Positions 1-7,473 are shown, counted from the first letter of the stretch. The stretch: 7,798 nt of DNA from Bacillota bacterium (GCA_023457255.1 JAEWMB010000027.1:1-7798); one strand, 5' to 3'. Numbers and translations: made by a program. The notes: a model not told the origin generated them from the letters alone.

Positions 1-1
1 C

Positions 2-1741
2 TCGGGGCTTAGTACAAAGGACTTTATCGCCCCGTCCTCTTTTGAGTTTAAGGAGAAAGGCACATTCAGAACAGGCGATAAATACGGTGCGGTATCCTTT
101 TTGCAGATACTCGCCCCCGAGCTGAACGACCGTGTACTGTCCGACTTTTTGGAAATGGAAAGCAACCTCGTCGTTACCATGCACATTCAGTCGGTAGACC
201 AAATGAAAGCAATCAAAACTATTAAGCGTAAAATTACAGACCTCGACAAAATGAAGATTGAGGAACAGAAAAAGGCTGTTCGTGCAGGCTATGACATGGA
301 CATCATTCCGTCAGACCTTGCCACCTATGGCGGTGAAGCCAAAAAACTCCTTACCGACCTGCAAAGCCGAAACGAGCGAATGTTTTTAATCACATTCCTT
401 GTGCTGAATACCGCCGACAGCAAAAAGGAACTGGACAATATCCTGCTCCAAGCAAGCGGCATTGCCAACAAGCACAACTGCACCCTCATAAGGCTTGATT
501 ATCAGCAGGAGCAAGGCTTTATGACTTCCTTACCCCTCGGAAAAAATCTTGTACCCATACAGAGGAGCTTGACCACCTCAAGCACCGCTATTTTTGTGCC
601 TTTTACCACACAGGAGCTTTTTCAGTCGGGCGGCGAAGCCTTATACTATGGCTTAAACGCTCTGTCAAGCAACCTCATCATGGTAGACCGAAAGCAGCTC
701 AAAAACCCCAACGGGCTTATCCTCGGTACACCCGGCAGTGGTAAATCCTTTGCCGCCAAGCGAGAAATTACCAATGTATTTCTGATTACCACCGATGACA
801 TCATCGTGTGCGACCCCGAGGGTGAATATTTTTCCCTTGTGCAAAGGCTCAAAGGACAGGTTATCAAGATATCGCCTACAAGCAGCCAGTACATCAACCC
901 TATGGACATCAACCTCAACTACTCTGAGGACGATAGCCCTCTTGCACTAAAGAGCGATTTTATCCTCTCCTTGTGTGAGCTGATTGTCGGCGGTAAAGAG
1001 GGATTGACCCCTGTGGAAAAATCCATTATTGACCGCTGTGTTACTCTCGTTTATGCAGAATACCTTGCCGACCCCGACCCTGCCAAAATGCCAATTTTGG
1101 GTGACCTTTACGATGCCTTAGGCAGACAGGAGGAAAAAGAAGCAAAGCATATCCGTTCTGCTCTTGAAATCTATGTCACAGGTAGTCTTAGCGTGTTCAA
1201 CCACAGGACAAATGTGGATATTACAAACCGTACTGTCTGCTACGATATTAAGGAATTGGGTAAACAGCTTAAAAAGCTCGGTATGTTAATCGTCCAAGAC
1301 CAAGTGTGGAACAGAGTAACCATAAACCGTGCAGAGAAACGCTCCACTCGCTACTATATGGACGAGTTTCATTTGCTACTCAAAGAGGAACAAACCGCCG
1401 CCTACTCGGTGGAGATTTGGAAACGCTTTCGTAAATGGGGCGGTATTCCCACAGCGATTACGCAGAACATCAAAGACCTGCTATCCTCTCGAGAAGTGGA
1501 GAACATCTTTGAAAACTCCGACTTTGTGTATATGCTCAACCAAGCGGCAGGCGATAGGCAGATACTTGCCAAACAGCTTAATATTTCCCCTCATCAGCTC
1601 TCTTATGTGACAGGCAGCGGTGTTGGCGAGGGCTTGCTCTTTTACGGTAATGTCATTCTGCCTTTCGTGGATAAATTCCCGACAAACACCGAGCTTTACA
1701 GCATTATGACCACTAAACTGGGCGAAACCAGACAGGAGTAA
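2..1741 (+). CDS. VirB4-like conjugal transfer ATPase (5' end outside window)
   Basis: Cytoplasmic ATPase predicted to power assembly and substrate movement in a type IV secretion-like conjugation channel. The reading frame is open from base 2 with no stop, so the gene begins upstream; the TTG at 101 is internal. The visible 579 residues compare with roughly 800 for the family, so about a quarter is missing. Walker A (GTPGSGKS) is at 725-748, a conserved DPEGEY motif starts at 812, Walker B (YYMDEFH) ends in Asp-Glu at 1361-1366, and a following TQNIKDLL stretch matches the VirB4/TraE motor-domain glutamine motif. The N-terminal part before base 600 is the VirB4 N-terminal domain. Placement directly before a CHAP hydrolase is typical of Tn1549/CTn-type elements, where the subgroup is often called CD1110-like. 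Family assignment is firm; the exact subgroup is from memory of gene order. Confidence 0.94.
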   Translation, partial: SGLSTKDFIAPSSFEFKEKGTFRTGDKYGAVSFLQILAPELNDRVLSDFLEMESNLVVTMHIQSVDQMKAIKTIKRKITDLDKMKIEEQKKAVRAGYDMDIIPSDLATYGGEAKKLLTDLQSRNERMFLITFLVLNTADSKKELDNILLQASGIANKHNCTLIRLDYQQEQGFMTSLPLGKNLVPIQRSLTTSSTAIFVPFTTQELFQSGGEALYYGLNALSSNLIMVDRKQLKNPNGLILGTPGSGKSFAAKREITNVFLITTDDIIVCDPEGEYFSLVQRLKGQVIKISPTSSQYINPMDINLNYSEDDSPLALKSDFILSLCELIVGGKEGLTPVEKSIIDRCVTLVYAEYLADPDPAKMPILGDLYDALGRQEEKEAKHIRSALEIYVTGSLSVFNHRTNVDITNRTVCYDIKELGKQLKKLGMLIVQDQVWNRVTINRAEKRSTRYYMDEFHLLLKEEQTAAYSVEIWKRFRKWGGIPTAITQNIKDLLSSREVENIFENSDFVYMLNQAAGDRQILAKQLNISPHQLSYVTGSGVGEGLLFYGNVILPFVDKFPTNTELYSIMTTKLGETRQE

Positions 1742-1753
1742 AGGCGGTGTGCG

Positions 1754-3517
1754 ATGAAAAAACAATCAAGACTGCAATTTACCGAAGAAGAACGAGCCGA
1801 CCCGACCTTAGAAAAGCCCATAGCAAAATCAGAAAAAGCGGCTGATAAACTGGAAAAGGCACAAACCAATATACCGAAGAAAACAGTAAAAACCAAAGAA
1901 CGCACCGTTGATGCCGACACTGGCAAAAAGACGGTGCGTTTGCATTTTGAGGAAGTGGATAAGCCAAAGCCACCCTCAAAACTTGAGCATGGCATTAAAA
2001 AAGCTCCCGAGAGGGCTGTCCTGTCTGCTGTGCATAAGAAAATCAGCGAAGATGAGCAGGACAATGTGGGGCTTGAAGCCGCACACGGCACCGAAAAGGC
2101 AGGTGAATTTGCTGTACACCGTATTCAAAGTGCCTATCACTCCCACAAGCTGAAGCCCTACCGCACACTGGCAAAGGCAGAGAAAAAGAGCATACAAGCC
2201 GATGTGAATGTCCTTTACAAGAAAAGTATTCGGGATAACCCACAGGCGGCAAGTAACCCTATTTCTCGCTTTCAGCAAAAAAGAGCCATTAAAAAACAGT
2301 ACATTGCCACACGGTACGGGAAAGGCACAAAGGCAGCACAGACCACCTCCAAGACCATAAAATCAGCGATTAAAAAAGGGGCTGACACGGTATCAAAGGC
2401 AGTATCGGCGGTTGCTAAAAAACCAAAAGTATTGCTCATTCTACTTGCCCTATTTTTGATGATTACCTTAATTGCCGGGGCGGTTTCTTCCTGCTCGGTC
2501 ATGTTTCAAGGGGCGATAACCAATGTGGTATCCACCTCTTACACTTCCGAAAACGAGGAACTCATCGCCGCCAACAACAACTACACAGCACTTGAAACAG
2601 CGTTGCAGGCACAGATTAACAACATCGAAAGGAATTATCCCGATTATGATGAGTACCGCTATGACTTAGACCCCATAGCACACGACCCCCATCAGCTTGC
2701 ATCATACCTTACCGCCTTACTGCAATATTTCAAGGCAAGCGAGGTGCAGGGCGAATTACAGAGGGTGTTTGAAAAGCAATACAAGCTCACGCTGACGGAA
2801 ACGGTAGAGGTACGCTATCGCACCGAAACAAGGACGGACACATGGACAGACGAGGACGGAAATACCCACTCCGATACCTATGAGGTGCAAGTGCCGTATG
2901 ATTACTACATTCTAAATGTCAGCCTAACCAATAGCGGCATAAATGCCGTTGCAAACAACCTGCTTTCTGCTGAACAGCTCCAAATGTACAATGTCTATCT
3001 GCAAACGAAAGGCAATAAACCGCTGCTCTTTGGCGGCGGATCTATTGACGGTAGCCCCTCCACTGATTTAAGCGGTGTTGACTTTGTAAATGGCGAAAGA
3101 CCGGGCAATCAAAATATCGTGGACATTGCAAAATCACAGGTGGGAAATGTAGGCGGTCAGCCTTATTGGTCATGGTATGGCTTTGATTACCGTGTGGAAT
3201 GGTGTGCCTGCTTTGTGTCATGGGTGCTTAATCAAGCAGGGTATTCCGAGCCTAAGTTTGCCGCCTGCCAGTCACAGGGTATCCCTTACTTCTCGTCCAA
3301 AGGACAATGGGCAAACAGAGGGTACAAGGACATTGCCCCCGGCGATGTTATCTTCTTCGATTGGGAGGGCGATGGCAGCTCCGACCATGTGGGTATTGTT
3401 ATCGGCACAGACGGAAACCGTGTTTACACCGTGGAGGGAAACAGCGGCGATGCCTGCAAAATCAGAGATTATGACCTAAACAGCAGTGTGATTATGGGCT
3501 ATGGGCTTATGAATTAA
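1754..3517 (+). CDS. Membrane-anchored CHAP-domain cell wall hydrolase of conjugative element (CD1108-like)
   Basis: Predicted peptidoglycan hydrolase that opens the wall for the conjugation channel, the role VirB1-like proteins play in other systems. The protein has 587 residues. Residues 1-222 are highly charged and Lys/Ala-rich with no signal peptide, so probably cytoplasmic. One hydrophobic segment (about 226-246, LLILLALFLMITLIAGAV) spans the membrane. Residues about 250-440 form an extracellular linker or stalk domain, and about 450-587 a CHAP (NlpC/P60-like) domain. Likely catalytic residues are Cys484 in EWCACFVSW, His545 in SDHVGIV, and Glu561 or Asn563 in VEGN. The ATG at 1754 lies 12 bases after the VirB4 stop, with AGGAG overlapping that stop region and AAAGGCGG closer in. 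A G/S-rich linker (GGGSIDGSPSTD) precedes the catalytic domain. Whether it cuts the glycan (muramidase-like) or peptide (amidase/endopeptidase) cannot be read from sequence; a peptide or amide bond is usual for CHAP. Confidence 0.9.
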   Translation: MKKQSRLQFTEEERADPTLEKPIAKSEKAADKLEKAQTNIPKKTVKTKERTVDADTGKKTVRLHFEEVDKPKPPSKLEHGIKKAPERAVLSAVHKKISEDEQDNVGLEAAHGTEKAGEFAVHRIQSAYHSHKLKPYRTLAKAEKKSIQADVNVLYKKSIRDNPQAASNPISRFQQKRAIKKQYIATRYGKGTKAAQTTSKTIKSAIKKGADTVSKAVSAVAKKPKVLLILLALFLMITLIAGAVSSCSVMFQGAITNVVSTSYTSENEELIAANNNYTALETALQAQINNIERNYPDYDEYRYDLDPIAHDPHQLASYLTALLQYFKASEVQGELQRVFEKQYKLTLTETVEVRYRTETRTDTWTDEDGNTHSDTYEVQVPYDYYILNVSLTNSGINAVANNLLSAEQLQMYNVYLQTKGNKPLLFGGGSIDGSPSTDLSGVDFVNGERPGNQNIVDIAKSQVGNVGGQPYWSWYGFDYRVEWCACFVSWVLNQAGYSEPKFAACQSQGIPYFSSKGQWANRGYKDIAPGDVIFFDWEGDGSSDHVGIVIGTDGNRVYTVEGNSGDACKIRDYDLNSSVIMGYGLMN

Positions 3518-3523
3518 GGAGGA
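3518..3523 (+). promoter_or_regulatory. Ribosome binding site that fixes a TTG start
   Basis: AGGAGG begins directly after the stop of the CHAP gene and lies 6 bases before TTG at 3530. The only nearby ATG (3534) is in another frame and hits a stop after three codons, so TTG is the most plausible initiator of the following 83-residue gene. Confidence 0.75.
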
Positions 3524-3529
3524 AAGGAT

Positions 3530-3781
3530 TTGAATGCAAAACTAAAAAAGGTGCTTTCCGATATGAAGAAAATCGAGGATAAAATCGGGCTTTTGCAAGG
3601 GAAATGGGAAGAACTGAACAAGCAAAAAACCGAGTTTGAAAACCTTGAAATTATCGGACTTATCCGAGGTGCGAAAATCAGCACAGAAAATTTAACCGAT
3701 GTTATCACGGCATACCGCAGTAAAAGCGGTGTGCCTTTTTTATCTGAAAAACAGGAGGAAAACAAGAATGAAGAAAACTAA
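3530..3781 (+). CDS. Small coiled-coil protein, DUF4315-like
   Basis: A soluble 83-residue protein of unknown function. Residues 1-46 are rich in Lys, Glu and Leu with heptad-like spacing (KKVLSDMKKIEDKIGLLQGKW and on), which suggests a coiled coil. A short conserved-looking segment follows (EIIGLIRGAKISTENLTDVI), then a Lys/Glu/Asn tail. Length, composition and position between the CHAP protein and a DUF4366-type protein fit the DUF4315 family of conjugative elements; this is recognition by pattern and context, not by search. It starts at TTG with a strong ribosome binding site, and its last 14 bases overlap the start of the next gene in another frame, pointing to coupled translation. It may be a cytoplasmic accessory or scaffold of the transfer machinery, which is inference. 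Confidence 0.8.
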   Translation: MNAKLKKVLSDMKKIEDKIGLLQGKWEELNKQKTEFENLEIIGLIRGAKISTENLTDVITAYRSKSGVPFLSEKQEENKNEEN

Positions 3782-4484
3782 AATCCGTATTTTTGCCGTT
3801 ATGCTTATGACGGTGCTTTGCATGACCGCCTTTTCCACCACTGCCTTTGCAGGCGGTGGCGAGGATACTACCGAGCCGATACCCGAAGTGACAGAAACAC
3901 CCACCCCCTCTGTTCCTCTCACCCCCGAGGGCAATTTAACCCTTGTGGACGATGTGGAGCGAACAGACGAGATTGATAAGCAGTTTATTACCGCTGTGTC
4001 CAAAAACGGCAACTATTATTACCTTGTCATTGACCGTGCAGGCAAAGAGGACAATGTTTACCTTTTGAACATGGTAGACGAAGCCGATTTGCTTGCCCTC
4101 ATGGAAGATGCCCCAACCGAGCCTAAAGTTTGCTCTTGCAAGGAAAAATGCGAAGCCGGTGCGGTAAATGCTGATTGCTCTGTATGCAGTACCGACAGAG
4201 TAAGCTGCACAGGCAAAGCTCCCGAGCTGACCGAGCCTGCCGAGCCACAGCCCGAAAAAAGCAAGGGAAACCCGATGGGGATTGTGGCACTCCTTGGTGC
4301 GTTTGGCTTAATCGGCGGTGGTGCTTTCTACTATTTCAAGGTGGTAAAAAATAAGGCAAAGCCGCAGAGCAACCCCAATATGAACGAGTATGATTACAGC
4401 GATGATGAGGACGAGGACGAATATGAGCCGACCTCTGAGGAACAGGAGGACGCTCCCGAAGAAAGTGAGGACGATAGCAAATGA
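3768..4484 (+). CDS. Secreted, membrane-anchored Cys-rich protein, DUF4366-like
   Basis: A 238-residue surface protein of unknown function encoded in most Tn1549/CTn-like transfer modules. The ATG at 3768 is chosen because AGGAGG (3753-3758) precedes it by 9 bases and it places a signal peptide at the N terminus: KKTK, a hydrophobic core at about 7-22, and a likely cleavage after AFA (residue 28). The same frame is open upstream (ATG 3699), but that start would bury the signal peptide. After a Thr/Pro/Glu-rich linker (35-55) comes a compact domain (about 56-115), then six cysteines (122, 124, 128, 137, 140, 147), a Pro/Glu linker, a transmembrane segment (about 169-190, GIVALLGAFGLIGGGAFYYF), a basic stop-transfer stretch, and an Asp/Glu-rich cytoplasmic tail (207-238). 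The topology is outside to inside. It might organise the cell-surface end of the channel, which is inference. Confidence 0.85.
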   Translation: MKKTKIRIFAVMLMTVLCMTAFSTTAFAGGGEDTTEPIPEVTETPTPSVPLTPEGNLTLVDDVERTDEIDKQFITAVSKNGNYYYLVIDRAGKEDNVYLLNMVDEADLLALMEDAPTEPKVCSCKEKCEAGAVNADCSVCSTDRVSCTGKAPELTEPAEPQPEKSKGNPMGIVALLGAFGLIGGGAFYYFKVVKNKAKPQSNPNMNEYDYSDDEDEDEYEPTSEEQEDAPEESEDDSK

Positions 4485-4645
4485 AATATTTTACCGACAG
4501 TGCCTACGAAAGAATGATGATGCAAAAGCCCCAGTGTTCGCCGCCACCTGTCACAGACAGACCGCCGAAAAAGGAGCAGAAAATCCGTAAGCTCATCATT
4601 GTACACGAAAAAACCGACACTCAAAAACCGCATAAGGAGGGATAA
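4481..4645 (+). CDS. Small hypothetical protein (54 aa), translationally coupled
   Basis: An uncharacterised 54-residue ORF starting MKYFTDSAYERMMMQKP and ending HKEG. Its ATG overlaps the preceding stop as ATGA (4481-4484), the usual arrangement for re-initiation, and a GAGGA stretch lies about 9 bases upstream. The N terminus resembles, from memory, the 'YFTSxxYExMM.QKP' opening of short proteins found in related conjugative elements; the middle is proline-rich (SPPPVTDRPPK) and the C terminal half basic and hydrophobic (KIRKLIIVHEK). There is no signal peptide or membrane segment. The ORF fills almost the whole gap between the DUF4366-type gene and topB, and its last codons contain the topB ribosome binding site. 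It is probably real, judging by coupling and tight packing; function unknown. Confidence 0.62.
   Translation: MKYFTDSAYERMMMQKPQCSPPPVTDRPPKKEQKIRKLIIVHEKTDTQKPHKEG
4634..4640 (+). promoter_or_regulatory. topB ribosome binding site
   Basis: AAGGAGG lies 9 bases before ATG at 4650 and sits within the last codons of the 54-residue ORF. It selects 4650 over the in-frame TTG at 4599, which would add 17 residues ahead of the conserved MQLVIAEKPSVA start of type IA topoisomerases. Confidence 0.85.
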
Positions 4646-4649
4646 ATAT

Positions 4650-6710
4650 ATGCAGTTAGTCATAGCAGAAAAACCAAGCGTTGCACAGAGCATTGCAAAG
4701 ATTATAAGTGCAACAAGCCGCAAGGACGGTTATACCGAGGGCAATGGATATATTGTTTCGTGGTGTGTAGGGCATTTGGTGGAGCTTGCCCCTGCCGACA
4801 GCTACGATGAAAAATATGCCAAGTGGAGGTATGGGGATTTACCCATACTTCCTGCCCTTTGGCAATACCAAGTTTCAAACAGTACCAAAAAGCAGTTTGA
4901 TGTGCTGAAAAAGCTGTTAAATGACAGCCGAGTAGATACCGTCATCTGTGCCACCGATGCAGGGCGAGAGGGGGAACTTATCTTCCGTCTTGTGTACGAT
5001 AAAGCAAAGTGCAAAAAGCCTATCAAAAGGCTTTGGATTTCCTCCCTCGAGGATACCGCCATTCAAAAGGGCTTTGAAAATCTCAAGGACGGTAAAGAGT
5101 ATGATAACCTCTATGAAGCTGCCCTGTGCAGGGCAAAAGCCGATTGGATTGTGGGTATCAATGCCACTCGTCTGTTTTCCGTTCTTTACAATCAGACCCT
5201 AAATATCGGACGAGTGATGTCACCCACCCTCGCCATGATTTGTGAGCGTGATGCCGCTATCTCCGTTTTTAAGCCCGAACCATTTTACACGGTACATCTC
5301 GCCTGTAATGGATTTTCCCTTATAGGTGAAAAGCTCAAGGACAAGACACAGGCTACTGCGGTTTTAACAGCTTGTGACGGTCAAGATGTTGTAATCGAAA
5401 GCATTGAGCAAAAGGAAAAATCAGAAAAGCCGCCAAAGCTCTATGACCTTACCACCTTACAACGTGAAGCCAATAAGCTGTTAGGTTTTACCGCCGAGCA
5501 GACCTTACAGTATGCACAGAGCCTTTATGAAAAGAAATACATCACCTACCCTCGAACTGACAGCCGATTTTTAACCGAGGATATGGAAAGCGGTATTCCC
5601 GTCTTAGCGAAAGCTACGGCGGCTTTTTTTATGCAGAGTGCCGTCGAGCTGCCTGTCAACACGGCACAGGTCATTGATAATTCCAAAGTCAGCGACCACC
5701 ATGCCATTATTCCCACCATGAACACAAAGGGGCTTGATGTGCAGAGCCTGCCGCATGGAGAGCGTGAAACGCTGTTACTCCTTGCGATATGCCTTTTGGT
5801 TGCCGTAGGCGATACCCACCGATACAGTGAAACGGTTATCACTGCAAAATGTGGTGAGTCCGTTTTCACAGCCAAAGGGAAAACCGTTCTGCAAGACGGT
5901 TTTAAGACGGTACAAAAGCTCTATAAGGGCGAACAGGAAAAAGAAGATAAAGACCAAGCCCTGCCAAGCATTGACCAGGGCGAAGTGTTTACCGCAAAGG
6001 CTGAAATTAAGGAGGGTAAAACCTCACCGCCAAAGCCTTTTACAGACGATACCCTGCTGTCCTCTATGGAAAATGCCAACAGAGCAGAAACCGATGCAAA
6101 GCGTAAAGGTATTGGCACTCCGGCAACGAGGGCAGGCATTTTGGAAAAGCTGATTAAATCGGGGCTTGCCGAGCGTAAGGGTGATAAAAAGACCAAGTAT
6201 TTCACTGCTACCCACAAAGGCACAGCCTTAGTCACCGTATTGCCCGAACAGGTGCAATCCCCTTTGATGACAGCAGAATGGGAAGAAAAACTGAAACTTA
6301 TAGAGCTTGGGGAGCTGTCAGCCGATGGCTTTTTATCGGAGATTGTGAGCATGACCACCGCCCTTGTAAATACCTATGAAATGATTAAGGGAGCAGATAC
6401 CCTCTTTCTGTCCGACCGTGAGAGCGTAGGAAAATGCCCTCGCTGCGGCGGTGCAGTTAGTGAAAATAAAAAGGGCTTTTGCTGTTCTGATAAGGCTTGC
6501 GGCTTTGCAATTTGGAAAGAAAACCGCTTTTTCACCGCAAAGAAAAAGACCGTGACAAAGGCGATTGTTACGGAGCTTTTGAAAAACGGAAAAGTGCCGC
6601 TGAAAGGCTGCTATTCTGAAAAGACAGGCAAGACCTATGACTGTGTTGTTGTTCTTGATGATACAGGTGGTCGGTTTGTGAATTTTACAATGGAGTTTGG
6701 CACGAGGTAA
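4650..6710 (+). CDS. topB: DNA topoisomerase III (type IA)
   Basis: A 686-residue type IA topoisomerase that cuts one strand through a 5'-phosphotyrosine, passes the other strand and reseals, decatenating and relaxing negatively supercoiled DNA with Mg2+. The TOPRIM domain opens with VIAEKPSVAQ (Glu7) and carries TDAGREGE (102-109), the acidic metal-binding motif. The active-site tyrosine is Tyr300 in YITYPRTDSRF. A GIGTPATRAGI motif follows in the central domain near 485-495. A C-terminal zinc ribbon has Cys596, 599, 611 or 612 and 617 (CPRCGG...CGFAIWK), followed by the usual FFTAKKK and SEKTGKTYD stretches of element-encoded TopB. Length is close to chromosomal TopB proteins (about 650-730). 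Such copies are common in conjugative elements, where they probably help process or recircularise transferred DNA; that role is inferred. It is the last + strand gene before the interruption, 4 bases after the small ORF. Confidence 0.97.
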   Translation: MQLVIAEKPSVAQSIAKIISATSRKDGYTEGNGYIVSWCVGHLVELAPADSYDEKYAKWRYGDLPILPALWQYQVSNSTKKQFDVLKKLLNDSRVDTVICATDAGREGELIFRLVYDKAKCKKPIKRLWISSLEDTAIQKGFENLKDGKEYDNLYEAALCRAKADWIVGINATRLFSVLYNQTLNIGRVMSPTLAMICERDAAISVFKPEPFYTVHLACNGFSLIGEKLKDKTQATAVLTACDGQDVVIESIEQKEKSEKPPKLYDLTTLQREANKLLGFTAEQTLQYAQSLYEKKYITYPRTDSRFLTEDMESGIPVLAKATAAFFMQSAVELPVNTAQVIDNSKVSDHHAIIPTMNTKGLDVQSLPHGERETLLLLAICLLVAVGDTHRYSETVITAKCGESVFTAKGKTVLQDGFKTVQKLYKGEQEKEDKDQALPSIDQGEVFTAKAEIKEGKTSPPKPFTDDTLLSSMENANRAETDAKRKGIGTPATRAGILEKLIKSGLAERKGDKKTKYFTATHKGTALVTVLPEQVQSPLMTAEWEEKLKLIELGELSADGFLSEIVSMTTALVNTYEMIKGADTLFLSDRESVGKCPRCGGAVSENKKGFCCSDKACGFAIWKENRFFTAKKKTVTKAIVTELLKNGKVPLKGCYSEKTGKTYDCVVVLDDTGGRFVNFTMEFGTR

Positions 6711-6711
6711 G

Positions 6712-6751
6712 ATAAAACAAGTCGCCCCAACTGTGGAGGCTATTGTTTTAT
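6712..6751. terminator. Hairpin between convergent genes, candidate bidirectional terminator
   Basis: Perfect 9-base arms ATAAAACAA (6712-6720) and TTGTTTTAT (6743-6751) flank a 22-base interior in which GCC (6724-6726) and GGC (6738-6740) can pair, with CC and GG further in and one bulged A. The hairpin sits 2 bases after the topB stop and 9 bases before the stop of the - strand gene. The A-rich and T-rich arms give a U-rich 3' side in both directions. The outer stem is A/T pairs and the GC core is short and imperfect, so strength is uncertain. Confidence 0.6.
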
Positions 6752-6759
6752 AACTATAA

Positions 6760-7401
6760 CTAATTTGGTTCTATTGGCATCAATACCTGCGACATAATTA
6801 CAATATTGGGTTCATCAGCATTTTCTACTTGTTTATCTAATATTTCTATCATTAGAGCCATACAAAATTTCATTCCTACTTGTTCAGAAATTATGTCCTT
6901 CAAGTAAATGTTGTTTTGTTCATACTTCTCAGGGAAATTTATTGAAAAATAAGTCATTTTTTTATTGGAGTTTTCCCAAATTCTATACTCAAGCGTTCCT
7001 GTTCCGTCAATTTTTATCATTGTAGCTTTATGCAAAAACTTATCAATTTGCCCTACTTTGCTCCAAGTAGCAAGATTTTTATTTATATACACTTCATCCC
7101 ATGTTCTAAAAACAGGAAAATGCAACAGCAGATTTCGGATAAAACTGAATAAATCATCTGCAATGATACCTTGTAACGGAGGTTTTCCACCCGTTTTCAT
7201 CCATTTAATGTAGCTTTTTATTGGCTCATAACTCAGTAATTCTTTGTATATAGAAAAAGCTTCTCTTAATTTGAAAAAGCGTATTTCAGCATCAATGTTC
7301 ATGAAATTATCGTTTGTAATTTCATCATATAAATCATAAAACCGATTGTAGAACAATGTTAAAACTTCCAGTTCTTTTTCATTAGGCATTTCTACATCCA
7401 T
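6760..7401 (-). CDS. Unrecognised accessory protein with HEPN-like Rx4H motif
   Basis: A 213-residue soluble protein on the opposite strand to everything else here. I do not recognise a named family. ATG at 7401 is preferred over TTG at 7404 because GGAGGA (7408-7413) is 6 bases away. There is no signal peptide or membrane segment. The N-terminal half is helical-looking and acidic (ELEVLTLFYNRFYDLYDEI). Near residue 84 (213-residue numbering) begins LFSFIRNLLLHFPVFRTWDEV, containing Arg89-Asn90-x3-His94, which matches the RNx(n)H catalytic motif of HEPN ribonucleases. A more beta-like part follows with Trp/Tyr-rich segments (LEYRIWE, MTYFSINFPEKY) and an aliphatic C-terminal helix. Its DNA is visibly AT-rich (15 G/C in bases 6901-6960, against 28 in 6001-6060). 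It has its own promoter and a shared terminator. It looks like a cargo gene acquired by the element; defence, toxin or entry-exclusion roles are possible, none shown. Confidence 0.8.
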   Translation of the reverse strand: MDVEMPNEKELEVLTLFYNRFYDLYDEITNDNFMNIDAEIRFFKLREAFSIYKELLSYEPIKSYIKWMKTGGKPPLQGIIADDLFSFIRNLLLHFPVFRTWDEVYINKNLATWSKVGQIDKFLHKATMIKIDGTGTLEYRIWENSNKKMTYFSINFPEKYEQNNIYLKDIISEQVGMKFCMALMIEILDKQVENADEPNIVIMSQVLMPIEPN

Positions 7402-7407
7402 CAAAAG

Positions 7408-7413
7408 TCCTCC
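7408..7413 (-). promoter_or_regulatory. Ribosome binding site of the - strand gene
   Basis: GGAGGA on the - strand, 6 bases before ATG at 7401 and 3 bases further from TTG at 7404 being too close, so it decides the start as ATG. Confidence 0.7.
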
Positions 7414-7434
7414 GAAAATTTATTTACTGATTAT

Positions 7435-7463
7435 ATTATATCGAAAAATAACACCATAAACAA
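7435..7463 (-). promoter_or_regulatory. Sigma-A-type promoter of the - strand gene
   Basis: Read on the - strand, TTGTTT (7463-7458) and TATAAT (7440-7435) are separated by exactly 17 bases, close to the consensus housekeeping promoter. A second TATAAT overlaps at 7435-7430. Transcription would start near 7428, giving a leader of about 27 bases that contains the GGAGGA ribosome binding site. No clear operator palindrome is visible. Confidence 0.72.
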
Positions 7464-7473
7464 TAAAAAACTG

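Noticed and set aside
101..103. TTG at 101 as start of the VirB4-like gene
   Set aside because: The frame is open and coding-like from base 2, there is no ribosome binding site before 101, and family length requires about 200 more residues upstream.
1083..1100. CCAAAAT/ATTTTGG inverted repeat in the VirB4-like gene
   Set aside because: Seven-base arms within coding sequence with no associated promoter or gene boundary; expected by chance.
3699..3767. Upstream ATG extension of the DUF4366-type gene
   Set aside because: It would overlap the 83-residue gene widely and bury the signal peptide; AGGAGG before 3768 decides the start.
4599..4649. TTG at 4599 as topB start
   Set aside because: It adds 17 residues not typical of the family; the strong ribosome binding site at 4634-4640 points to 4650.
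5610..5630. AAAGC...GCTTTTTTT terminator-like sequence within topB
   Set aside because: Only a 5-base stem inside a coding region with conserved frame; the T run encodes Phe-Phe and is likely chance.
5921..6358. 145-codon - strand open frame inside topB
   Set aside because: It lies opposite a well-conserved topoisomerase region and its composition (Ser/Phe/Leu-rich) is typical of an antisense shadow; no ribosome binding site or promoter stands out.
6965..7213. 82-codon + strand open frame opposite the accessory gene
   Set aside because: No ribosome binding site and low-complexity hydrophobic composition; the - strand gene has promoter, ribosome binding site and terminator.
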